Position numbers and translations under genes: made by a program
Shown here: positions 51,599-58,953 of the stretch, one piece after another
Numbering within the stretch: the first letter of the stretch is position 1
Layout: each line of letters opens with the position of its first letter
Notes under the pieces: generated by a model
Database searches by the model: none
Told to the model about the DNA's origin: nothing
The model's input: only the letters and a program-made list of their open reading frames with translations
NCBI RefSeq assembly: GCF_902168135.1
Contig: NZ_CABHOL010000054.1
Coordinates: 1 to 64,000, forward strand
Direction of reading: 5' to 3'
Origin: an uncultured Fluviicola sp.
GTDB taxonomy: Bacteria > Bacteroidota > Bacteroidia > Flavobacteriales_D > Crocinitomicaceae
Length of the DNA: 64,000 nucleotides

Positions 51599-52963
51599 AT
51601 GAAGAAAATAGTGATATTGATTGCTTTAGGTTGCTCGACTATGGTTTCAGCACAGGAAACCCTCTTAGAACGACAAGCTGCCAAAACAAAAGAGAAGATC
51701 AAGCAGCGGGCAGAAAACAGAGTGGAGCAGGGGATTGATAAAACACTCGATAAAACCGAAGAAGAAATCGAAAGTGGGATAAAGGACGGGAAGAAGAAAA
51801 AAACAGAAAAGGAAACTGAAACGAATGCGCCGTTTTCCGGTCAAGAACAATCGGGAACCAACCAGGAAGAAGCAACATCAGCGAAAACGAATTCTTCCCC
51901 GAAAGGTACGGGCAATCCGGAGTTCAAAGTCTATTCGAAGTTTGATTTTGTTTCGGGTGAGAAGGTGTTGGGTTATGATGATTTTACAGGAGTTCCGGTA
52001 GGAGATTTTCCATTGGAGTGGAATACAAACAGTTCGGCTGAGGTAGTGCGTTTAGATCAAAGCGAACAACGTTGGTTAATGCTAACATCTGACGGATACC
52101 TGCAACCTGATTTTATTTCCAATATGCCTGAAAACTTTACCATTGAATTTGATGTTCTGACCAGGTACAAGAGTTCCAATATCCTTGCTTACGGTTTTGA
52201 TATTTACAGTACCGATAATCCCAACAGAGATTTGTCAGAAAAATATCTGACTCAGGGAAGTTTTCAGTTTACATGGTCCGGATGTCTCGAAAATGCTTCC
52301 TATGTTATTTACGAAGGAGGAGAGGAAATGACCAAGAACGAAGGATTGATCGTTCCGGCATTAAAATGCCCGGAGGACGGAAATATGCCTGCTAAAGTAC
52401 ATTTTTCTATCTGGCGGCAAAAAACGCGTTTGCGTATTTATGCGGATGGACTTAAGATCATTGACCTTCCGCGAGCATTTAGCCCAACCAGGAAGTACAA
52501 TGCCTTTAAGATAGGATCACATTACATGAATTTCGCCACAGCAGATGATAAAGACCTGTTTATGATCTCCAATGTAAGGTATGCGGAAGGTGGTCAGGAT
52601 ACGCGAAGCAAACTGATTACGGAAGGGAAGCTGGTGACAAAAGGAATTTTGTTTGCATCAAACTCGGATCAGTTAAAGCCGGAATCTTATGGAATACTGA
52701 AGGAAATTGCAGCGACATTAAATGAAAACCCGACTGTACGTGTCAAGATAGTTGGTCACACGGATTCGGACGGAGATGAGCATGTCAACGAAGAATTGTC
52801 CAAAAAACGGGCACTTGCAGTTAAGCAGGCGTTAATCAATGAATTTAAAATCGAAGCCTCCAGGATGGAAACGGATGGAAAAGGTGAAAGTGAACCGACA
52901 GATTCAAATGCAACTGCTGTCGGAAAGGCCAATAACCGAAGGGTCGAATTCTTGAAAATGTAA
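51599..52963 (+). CDS. OmpA-family outer membrane protein
   Basis: A 454-residue protein: signal peptide MKKIVILIALGCSTMVSA; a charged, Lys/Glu-rich helical region (25-100); a central beta-rich domain with WMLTSDGYLQPDFISNMPE-like strands and a Cys pair; then a C-terminal OmpA domain: GILFASNSDQLKPESYGILK, VRVKIVGHTDSDGDE, ELSKKRALAVKQALI and the end GKANNRRVEFLKM. The OmpA domain binds peptidoglycan non-covalently. The central domain resembles laminin-G/jelly-roll-type carbohydrate-binding proteins by pattern only. It ends in a good terminator. Confidence 0.9.
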   Translation: MKKIVILIALGCSTMVSAQETLLERQAAKTKEKIKQRAENRVEQGIDKTLDKTEEEIESGIKDGKKKKTEKETETNAPFSGQEQSGTNQEEATSAKTNSSPKGTGNPEFKVYSKFDFVSGEKVLGYDDFTGVPVGDFPLEWNTNSSAEVVRLDQSEQRWLMLTSDGYLQPDFISNMPENFTIEFDVLTRYKSSNILAYGFDIYSTDNPNRDLSEKYLTQGSFQFTWSGCLENASYVIYEGGEEMTKNEGLIVPALKCPEDGNMPAKVHFSIWRQKTRLRIYADGLKIIDLPRAFSPTRKYNAFKIGSHYMNFATADDKDLFMISNVRYAEGGQDTRSKLITEGKLVTKGILFASNSDQLKPESYGILKEIAATLNENPTVRVKIVGHTDSDGDEHVNEELSKKRALAVKQALINEFKIEASRMETDGKGESEPTDSNATAVGKANNRRVEFLKM

Positions 52964-53019
52964 TAGGAATAAATAATTGGCTCTAGGTTGTAGTTAACAG
53001 TGTTAGGTAAGTAGAGCGT

Positions 53020-53051
53020 AAAAGGTGAGGATTTCGGTTCTCACCTTTTTA
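53020..53051 (+). terminator. Intrinsic terminator after the OmpA-family gene
   Basis: AAAAGGTGAG (53020-53029) pairs with CTCACCTTTT (53040-53049) around a 10-base loop, with T after it. It covers the start of a longer aldolase frame (53025), which argues against that frame. Confidence 0.88.
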
Positions 53052-53077
53052 ATTCCGGGAGTTGAAAAAAGTTCATT

Positions 53078-53112
53078 TTTGGCCATTTTTATCAGGAATT
53101 GCCCTAAGTTTG
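53078..53112 (+). promoter_or_regulatory. Promoter TTTG-N23-TAAGTTTG of ltaE
   Basis: TTTG at 53078-53081 and TAAGTTTG at 53105-53112; the -7 box ends 17 bases before the ATG at 53130. Confidence 0.65.
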
Positions 53113-53129
53113 TTTTCAAAAAAAGACTC

Positions 53130-54149
53130 ATGCATTTTGTTGACTTCCGCTCAGATACCGTTACCAAGCCTTCTAAAGAAATGCTGGATGCCATGTTTAA
53201 TGCTTCTGTGGGAGATGATGTATATGGCGAAGACCCGACTGTAAACGAATTGCAGGAATATGCAGCACAGCTTTTCGGAAAGGAAGCAGCTTTGTTTTGC
53301 GCAAGCGGAACACAAACCAACCAAATCGCGATCAATATTCATGTGAAACCCGGCGGAGAAGTCATCTGCCACGAAGAAAGCCACATTTACAAGTATGAAG
53401 GCGGCGGAATTGCAAAAAACTCCGGGGCATCCGTTCGTTTGCTTCCCGGAAACCGCGGACGTTTAACGGCTGCTGAAATTGAAAAATGGATCATGCCGGA
53501 TGATGTGCATTTTCCGGTAACACAGTTAATTTCCCTCGAAGATACGGCCAATCGCGGTGGCGGTGCAGTGTATGATTTTAGTGATATAGAAGCGATCTCC
53601 CGTTTGGCGAAGTCTAAAAATATTCCCCTGCATTTGGATGGCGCACGTATTTTTAATGCGCTTGATGTGAATGGAATTGATATCAAAAAATATGCATCTC
53701 AGTTCGATTCGATCTCTATTTGCCTGTCGAAAGGTTTGGGAGCTCCCGTGGGATCTTTGCTTGTAGGGACGAAGGAATTCATCCACCAAGCCAGAAGAGT
53801 GCGCAAGGTCATGGGTGGGGGAATGCGCCAGGCCGGATTCCTCGCAGCAGCGGGTCTTTATGCATTAAAGAATAATGTCAGCCGCCTTTCCGAAGATCAT
53901 GAACTGGCTAAACAATTGGAAAGTGCTTTTTTGGCATGCAATTGGATTGAAAGCAGTCTGCCTGTAGAAACAAATATTTTAGTGGTAATTTTGAAGGACG
54001 AAACGAAGCGGGACCATTACATTCACAAACTCGGGGAGCTGGGGGTAAAAGTTTCGGCATTCGGACCCGGAATGATCCGTTTGGTGACGCATTTGGATGT
54101 TTCTCCGGAAGACGTAACATACACGATCGAACAATTGAAGAAGATATGA
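53130..54149 (+). CDS. ltaE: Low-specificity L-threonine aldolase
   Basis: A 339-residue PLP enzyme that cleaves L-threonine or allo-threonine to glycine and acetaldehyde. The start at 53130 (MHFVDFRSDTVTKPSKEML) matches the family and lies after the upstream terminator and the promoter. FRSDTVTKP, GDDVYGEDPTVNELQ, HLDGARIFNA and the PLP lysine in SICLSKGLGAPVGS are all present. The C-terminal TNILVVIL segment is also usual. The stop overlaps the start of a long reading of the next gene, but the true lipoprotein start is at 54200. Confidence 0.93.
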   Translation: MHFVDFRSDTVTKPSKEMLDAMFNASVGDDVYGEDPTVNELQEYAAQLFGKEAALFCASGTQTNQIAINIHVKPGGEVICHEESHIYKYEGGGIAKNSGASVRLLPGNRGRLTAAEIEKWIMPDDVHFPVTQLISLEDTANRGGGAVYDFSDIEAISRLAKSKNIPLHLDGARIFNALDVNGIDIKKYASQFDSISICLSKGLGAPVGSLLVGTKEFIHQARRVRKVMGGGMRQAGFLAAAGLYALKNNVSRLSEDHELAKQLESAFLACNWIESSLPVETNILVVILKDETKRDHYIHKLGELGVKVSAFGPGMIRLVTHLDVSPEDVTYTIEQLKKI

Positions 54150-54205
54150 GAAAAAGCGAAGCTTTTGAAGACAATGCCATGACAAGCGTCAGTGCGAAAA
54201 TGGCA
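54146..54205. repeat. Single copy of the AAAAGCGAAGCTTTT double-hairpin element
   Basis: AAAAAGCGAAGCTTTT (54150-54165) is followed by CAAGCGTCAGTGCG, matching the 40-bp units at 58148 (CAAGCGTTAGCGCG). ATGCCAT and ATGGCAT (about 54175 and 54199) pair and enclose the second part, an outer arm different from that at 58 kb. It overlaps the ltaE stop and the lipoprotein start. Confidence 0.7.
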
Positions 54206-54871
54206 TGGAAAATATTCACAGTATTCCTTACCGCATTTACAATGATCTTGCTCGTTTCCTGCGGAGATGATAAACCGGACACGGTTTCGCTGGAGGATAT
54301 TTCCCACACTTCGGATAAGTTCGATCATATTGACGACGATAAGCCCCAGGTGGAAATAAAAGATCAAAAACCTAAGAAAGGGTATTTTTTAACGGCGTTC
54401 GATTCAATCTACAAAGATGCATCCTGGTTTATGCTTGACAGTTTGCTTTTCCCGGACCGTTTCGGTCCTTCCAAAATGGAAAAATGGTACCTGTTAAACA
54501 AAAAAGACAGTATTGTAGCACTTCACTATGAATTCAAAGACAGCCTGAGAACAAAAAATGCCTTTTTCAACTGGATTGACTGTTATGGACCAAAATGCGC
54601 TTCTTACCAGGTTGGATCTCAGTTCAAAAAACAAAGTAGGAATTCCCTATTTCTTATCGGGGTAAACCATTTGGTTTATTTAGAATCTCAATCACCGATT
54701 AAAACAGAAGCATTGATTGGTATCCTGAATGAAAAGAAGAAAGACCGGAATTGGATATACGTGCTCGAAATACCGGGAAGGAAGCTTACCCGCTGGTCTA
54801 CAATGAAAGAAGGAGAGTTGAAAGAATTAAACGGACAAAAGACAGAAGACGCAAGACAAAAGACTATTTAA
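54200..54871 (+). CDS. Lipoprotein of unknown function
   Basis: A 223-residue lipoprotein. The ATG at 54200 gives a clean signal (MAWKIFTVFLTAFTMILLVSC, too long by one to be the shortest form but with lipobox LVSC). The frame is open to 54146, where the codons come from a repeat element. The mature part begins with acidic residues (CGDDKPDTVSLEDISHTSDK), then a helical-beta region with FDSIYKDASWFMLDSLLFPD. No family recognised. The last codons (GQKTEDARQKTI) are encoded by the left arm of a heptamer repeat at 54833, so the natural end of the protein may be earlier. Confidence 0.75.
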   Translation: MAWKIFTVFLTAFTMILLVSCGDDKPDTVSLEDISHTSDKFDHIDDDKPQVEIKDQKPKKGYFLTAFDSIYKDASWFMLDSLLFPDRFGPSKMEKWYLLNKKDSIVALHYEFKDSLRTKNAFFNWIDCYGPKCASYQVGSQFKKQSRNSLFLIGVNHLVYLESQSPIKTEALIGILNEKKKDRNWIYVLEIPGRKLTRWSTMKEGELKELNGQKTEDARQKTI

Positions 54872-54904
54872 GTCTTAAGTCTTTTGTCTGATGTCTTTGG
54901 TCTC
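54833..54904. repeat. Heptamer inverted repeat, NGACNNA family
   Basis: Left arm (54833-54867): GGACAAA AGACAGA AGACGCA AGACAAA AGACTAT. Right arm (54870-54904): AAGTCTT AAGTCTT TTGTCTG ATGTCTT TGGTCTC. Both have exact 7-base period and pair with each other. The left arm is translated as the end of the upstream lipoprotein. Confidence 0.85.
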
Positions 54905-54918
54905 AAAAAAAAAGAAAC

Positions 54919-55248
54919 ATGAAAGTAGTAAACAGAGGATACATTTACGTAGAACCGAAACAAGCCTTTTGCGATTGGGCTAAGCAGCATGACCCGGAAT
55001 TTGATTTTGATGAATCGGACGACCTGGAAGGAAATCTTTATCTAATTGAGGAAGACTTTTTTGAGTACGAACCGTTGATCGAAGCACATTTCAAGAAAAT
55101 CATGAAAAATGAGTGTCTGGCAGTAGTCGATTCAGACGATGAGTACCCGAAACCAACCCTGGAATTATTCCTCGAGTGGTTCACAATTCGCATAGGATCA
55201 AGCGTTTTTGACACACAAAAGACAGATTTGGAAAGCGACAAGTTATAA
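54919..55248 (+). CDS. Small acidic cytoplasmic protein of unknown function
   Basis: A 109-residue protein without signal peptide. It is strongly acidic (FDFDESDDLEGNLYLIEEDF) and predicted alpha/beta: an opening strand NRGYIYVEPKQAFCDWAKQ, a helix EPLIEAHFKKIMKNE, then a C-terminal segment ELFLEWFTIRIGSSVFDTQ. I recognise no family; proteins of this shape recur in Bacteroidota. It is preceded by a heptamer hairpin ending 14 bases before its ATG. Confidence 0.75.
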   Translation: MKVVNRGYIYVEPKQAFCDWAKQHDPEFDFDESDDLEGNLYLIEEDFFEYEPLIEAHFKKIMKNECLAVVDSDDEYPKPTLELFLEWFTIRIGSSVFDTQKTDLESDKL

Positions 55249-55339
55249 ATAGCATTTGACCGATTGTTGAAATCATTTCACCGATTTTAGCACCCGTTTT
55301 CTTTTTTTTCGATCTAATTTAGCTCCATAATTGATTATT

Positions 55340-57484
55340 ATGAAGTATTTACTATTGCTTATGGGCTTGATTCCCTTTTGTTTAATGGCGCAGACTTCCA
55401 TTGAAGGAACCGTATTGAACCAAAGTGGAAAGCCTGTTTTTATGGCCACTGTTTTCGTTAAAGGAACTACCGACGGAGCTCAGACAGATGAAAAAGGGAT
55501 GTACAAGCTGTCTACTAAAATGACGGGTAAGCAAACGCTTGTTATTCGCGGAGATGAATTGGAAGAACAATCCATCGAAGTCAATCTGACAGGATCTCCG
55601 CTTACCCAAAATATTAAAGTCCGGCAGTCAAAAGCCATTGAAGAAGTGGTTATTTCCGCGGGAACGATGTCGGCATCCAATGACCGCACTGTCGCGATCC
55701 TGGATCCTTTGGATATTGTGACAACAGCCGGCGGACAGGGAGATATTGCCGGTGCAATCCAAACACTTCCCGGAGTGCAGCGAAATGGTGGTGACCAAAC
55801 TGGTTTGATGGTGCGTGGAGGAGATGTAAGCGAAACGTCTTTCATTGTAGATGGTTTGGTAGCCCAAAATGCTTTTGGAAGTGCTGTTCCCGGAGTGGCA
55901 CAAAGAACACGTTTCAATCCTTTCCAGTTCAAGGGAACTGCTTTCAGTACCGGAGGATACACTGCACGCTACGGCCAGGCTTTGTCTTCTGTTTTGGATT
56001 TAAGCACTTTAGATCTTCCGGACCAGACAAATATCAATATCGGGGCAAATTTTGCAGGGATTTTCCTGGGAGGTTCTAAATTAATGGAAAACCAGGCTGT
56101 TGAATTTACGGGGTTTTATCAGAATTTGTCACCCTTTTTAGCCCTGGCAAAAGCAAATGTGAAATTCTATGAAGCTCCGCAGGGATTTGGCTTTTCAGGA
56201 AGATATGTCGCTAAAACCTCTACCAGGGGAATGTTCAAAATGACCTTCAATCAAACTTATAACAGTTCAGGATTGGAAATCCCGAATCCGGAGGTGGCGG
56301 GGGCTGATATGCGTTTCGGACTGAAAAACCAAAATACCTATGTCAATACGACATTTAAGAATTTTATCAACGATAAGTGGTTGTATTATGTGGGATTCTC
56401 ATTGAGCAATAACGACGATGATATTACCTGGGACACACTGATTTCTACCAGGAATGACAAACGTGTTCAGGGGCGCGGTGAATTGATCTATACAGCCGGC
56501 AATCGTTTTAAGATGGTAATAGGATCTGAATTACAGCATTTCCAATACCGTCAGACTTTTGATACTTTAACCGGACAATTTGCAGAAATGCTGAGTGCGG
56601 GTTATATAGAAGCAGATATTATCCCGTTCCGGAACTTTGCGATCAAACCGGGAGTGCGCGCTGAATATTCGAAATTATTGGCAAAGGGAAATATTTCCCC
56701 GCGATTGGCAATGGCTATCAAAACAAGTAAAAACAGCCAGATCTCACTGGCTTCCGGGTATTTCTATCAGCTTGCATCGCAAAACTATCTGATGCAGGGC
56801 TACAGACCGAATTTCCAGGAAGCGCTGCATTTAATGGCAAATTACCAGATCATTGCAAAGAACCGCATATTCAGATTGGAAGGTTATTACAAATCTTACG
56901 ACCAGTTGATCCGCGAACAGGGTGTTGCTTATACACCGAATGCATTCCGCTTCAATTATGGAATGGTGGATAACAGCGGATCGGGTTATGCCCAGGGAAT
57001 TGATGTTTTCTGGAGAGATAAAAAATCAATCAAAAATTTTGATTACTGGATTTCATACAGTTATATCGATACAAAGCGATTGTACCAAAACTACATCAGC
57101 AAGGTCACACCCGATTATGTTTCCGATCACAACCTGAATGTAGTGATGAAGTATTTTTCGATGAAACTTCAAACGAGTTTTTCACTTACCTATAGCTACG
57201 CAAGCGGAAGACCGTACTATAATCCGACCAGCACAAGATTCCTGGGAGATCGCTCACCGGAGTATCACAACCTGGCATTTACGGCAGCGTATTTAACAAC
57301 TATTAAAAAGTTCTTTACGGTATTTTATATTAGTTTGGATAACATCACCAATCAGCACAATGTGCTGGGGTACAGATACAGTTACGACGGAAGCCAGAGA
57401 TTTGATGTGAAGCCTCCGTTTTATTTCAATATTTTCTTCGGGTTCAATTTATCTCTGAAGGAATTTAATAAAGATGAACTTTAA
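55340..57484 (+). CDS. TonB-dependent receptor with carboxypeptidase-like N-terminal domain
   Basis: A 714-residue outer membrane receptor; the start at 55340 gives the signal peptide MKYLLLLMGLIPFCLMAQ. A carboxypeptidase-regulatory-like domain (IEGTVLNQSGKPVFMATVFV, DEKGMYKLST) is followed by the plug (GDIAGAIQTLPGVQRNGGDQ, TGLMVRGGDVSETSFIVDGL) and then a short TonB-receptor barrel with the terminal strand FYFNIFFGFNLSLKEF. It is shorter than most SusC-type receptors and has no SusD partner, so it probably imports a siderophore, cofactor or peptide. It is followed in 10 bases by a small exported TPR-like gene, likely its partner. Confidence 0.92.
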   Translation: MKYLLLLMGLIPFCLMAQTSIEGTVLNQSGKPVFMATVFVKGTTDGAQTDEKGMYKLSTKMTGKQTLVIRGDELEEQSIEVNLTGSPLTQNIKVRQSKAIEEVVISAGTMSASNDRTVAILDPLDIVTTAGGQGDIAGAIQTLPGVQRNGGDQTGLMVRGGDVSETSFIVDGLVAQNAFGSAVPGVAQRTRFNPFQFKGTAFSTGGYTARYGQALSSVLDLSTLDLPDQTNINIGANFAGIFLGGSKLMENQAVEFTGFYQNLSPFLALAKANVKFYEAPQGFGFSGRYVAKTSTRGMFKMTFNQTYNSSGLEIPNPEVAGADMRFGLKNQNTYVNTTFKNFINDKWLYYVGFSLSNNDDDITWDTLISTRNDKRVQGRGELIYTAGNRFKMVIGSELQHFQYRQTFDTLTGQFAEMLSAGYIEADIIPFRNFAIKPGVRAEYSKLLAKGNISPRLAMAIKTSKNSQISLASGYFYQLASQNYLMQGYRPNFQEALHLMANYQIIAKNRIFRLEGYYKSYDQLIREQGVAYTPNAFRFNYGMVDNSGSGYAQGIDVFWRDKKSIKNFDYWISYSYIDTKRLYQNYISKVTPDYVSDHNLNVVMKYFSMKLQTSFSLTYSYASGRPYYNPTSTRFLGDRSPEYHNLAFTAAYLTTIKKFFTVFYISLDNITNQHNVLGYRYSYDGSQRFDVKPPFYFNIFFGFNLSLKEFNKDEL

Positions 57485-57493
57485 TTACAGATT

Positions 57494-58141
57494 ATGAAGC
57501 AAGTGATTTTAACAGTGATTTTGGCATTTACACTTCAAGCAAATGCACAGGATGAAATCAAAAAAGAACTGGAACCAATTTGCGCAACCTTTGATTCGAC
57601 TTACACCCTGGAAGGATGGAAAGCGAAATCGGATCAGTTCGCAGTCCTGAAGGAAAAATATCCTGAGAATTGGATGCCGGCTTATTATTACGCATATTCA
57701 TGTGTACAGATGTCTTATTTTGAAACTGCTTTGACACTAAAAGATATGTTGGTTGATAATGCGGAAGGACAGATGACTAAAATCGAAGCATGCCCTTTGA
57801 CGGATGAGGTGCACATCATGAAGGCGCTTATAGCAAACGCAAGAATCGGGGCGGATCCTGAAAACCGCTGGCAGAAATACGGGAAAATTTTTGACGATAA
57901 CCTGAAGGCTGCCAAAGGAATCAATGAGAACAATCCGCACATATACCTGTTGAAGGGAATTTCTACTTTCTATACGCCGAAAATGTTTGGCGGAGGTGCT
58001 AAAAATGCTCAGACTTACTTTGAAAAAGCGCAGGCAAAATACGATTTGATCACCTACACAGATGTAGATAAACCTTATTGGTGGGGAAGAGGTACCTGCA
58101 GGTATTTCTTCGGTGAGGTTGCAAAGGAATTAAATAAATAA
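57494..58141 (+). CDS. Exported TPR-like protein next to the TonB-dependent receptor
   Basis: A 215-residue protein: signal peptide MKQVILTVILAFTLQANAQ and an alpha-helical mature chain with TPR-like helix pairs (NWMPAYYYAYSCVQMSYFET, MKALIANARIGADPENRWQK, NPHIYLLKGISTFYTPKMFG). A two-Cys arrangement (TIEACPLTDE, GTCRYFFG) is present. It has no catalytic motif. The 10-base gap to the receptor implies one transcript and perhaps a periplasmic adaptor. It is immediately followed by four tandem 40-bp repeats, which replace a normal terminator. Confidence 0.8.
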   Translation: MKQVILTVILAFTLQANAQDEIKKELEPICATFDSTYTLEGWKAKSDQFAVLKEKYPENWMPAYYYAYSCVQMSYFETALTLKDMLVDNAEGQMTKIEACPLTDEVHIMKALIANARIGADPENRWQKYGKIFDDNLKAAKGINENNPHIYLLKGISTFYTPKMFGGGAKNAQTYFEKAQAKYDLITYTDVDKPYWWGRGTCRYFFGEVAKELNK

Positions 58142-58147
58142 GAAAAA

Positions 58148-58305
58148 GCGAAGCTTTTGATGATGTCAAGCGTTAGCGCGGACAATTGCGAAGCTTTTGA
58201 TGATGTCAAGCGTTAGCGCGGACAATTGCGAAGCTTTTGATGATGTCAAGCGTTAGCGCGGACAATTGCGAAGCTTTTGATGATGTCAAGCGTTAGCGCG
58301 GACAA
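58148..58305. repeat. Tandem array of four 40-bp double-hairpin units
   Basis: Copies start at 58148, 58188, 58228 and 58268; the last lacks its final two bases. They are identical: GCGAAGCTTTTGATGATGTC then AAGCGTTAGCGCGGACAATT. In the first copy the flank completes AAAAGC-GAA-GCTTTT; TGTC...GACA and GCG-TTAG-CGC pair within each unit. There are no spacers, so it is not a CRISPR array. Confidence 0.92.
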
Positions 58306-58308
58306 GGA

Positions 58309-58346
58309 ATAATGTGGGCACGCGATTAATCGCGTGCCCACATTAT
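58309..58346. repeat. Perfect 38-bp palindrome between convergent genes
   Basis: ATAATGTGGGCACGCGATT and its exact complement, core CGCG-ATTAAT-CGCG. It comes 3 bases after the 40-bp array and 3 bases before the stop of the CYTH gene on the opposite strand. Likely a bidirectional transcript end. Confidence 0.9.
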
Positions 58347-58349
58347 GTT

Positions 58350-58802
58350 TTATGCTTTTTCAATCAATTTCGAATTGTAATACTGCACATCATCACTAAC
58401 CTCTTTTTCAATCCAACCAGGAAGCTCAAATGCTTCTTCTTCGGATTCCAATTCGATCTCTGCGATCTTCAATCCTTCCAGTTTGCCGTGGAAGATATCA
58501 ATTTCCCATTTCTTTTCTCCTATAACCAGCTCAAAGCGTTCCTTTTCCAGTACTTTCGGACAGAAATTACTTAGCAGCTGATTGGCATCCTCCAATGGGA
58601 TTTCGTATTCAAATTCGTCTCTTGAGATTCCTATTGATTTTCCCTTAATGGTTAAATATCCTTTGTCCCCCTTGGTGCGCACACGAACTGTTTTCCCATC
58701 GATATCGGAAATGTATCCCTGTCGTATTTTTTTTGATTGCAGGTATTTGACTACATCTGTGATGGTATCGCTTACCAGGTATTTCCGCTCAATTTCTTTC
58801 AT
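58350..58802 (-). CDS. CYTH-domain protein
   Basis: A 150-residue CYTH (adenylyl cyclase/thiamine triphosphatase-like) protein. The signature EIERKYLV is at residues 3-10. Strands VRVRTKGDKGYLTIKGK, EFEYEIPLEDANQLL, LVIGEKKWEIDIFHGKLEGL and IAEIELESEEEAF line the triphosphate tunnel with alternating charged residues. Such small bacterial proteins are usually inorganic triphosphatases; the substrate cannot be read here. A thiamine-triphosphate role is possible in view of the thi operon but not indicated by position. Its upstream region holds a heptamer hairpin shared with the divergent deacetylase gene. Confidence 0.92.
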   Translation of the reverse strand: MKEIERKYLVSDTITDVVKYLQSKKIRQGYISDIDGKTVRVRTKGDKGYLTIKGKSIGISRDEFEYEIPLEDANQLLSNFCPKVLEKERFELVIGEKKWEIDIFHGKLEGLKIAEIELESEEEAFELPGWIEKEVSDDVQYYNSKLIEKA

Positions 58803-58808
58803 TTATTT

Positions 58809-58882
58809 TAGACTAAAGACATTAGACAAGAGACTGAAGACCAAACTAGTCTCTTGTCTTTGGTCTCAGGTCTAATGTCTGC
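58809..58882. repeat. Heptamer inverted repeat, NAGACNN family, in a divergent promoter region
   Basis: Left: TAGACTA AAGACAT TAGACAA GAGACTG AAGACCA. Right: AGTCTCT TGTCTTT GGTCTCA GGTCTAA TGTCTGC. Both arms have period 7 and pair along nearly their full length. It starts 7 bases before the CYTH start codon (minus strand). Confidence 0.85.
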
Positions 58883-58953
58883 TAAAATACGATAGATTTT
58901 GGGAAAAACATTCTGCTGGTCCGTAAACCAACCGATTATATTATCTTCGTAGT

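Noticed and set aside
53025-53129. A longer threonine aldolase starting at 53025
   Set aside because: The stretch contains the terminator of the upstream gene and the promoter of ltaE.
58148-58305. CRISPR-like direct repeats
   Set aside because: The four 40-bp units are contiguous and identical, with no spacers between them, and no cas gene is near.
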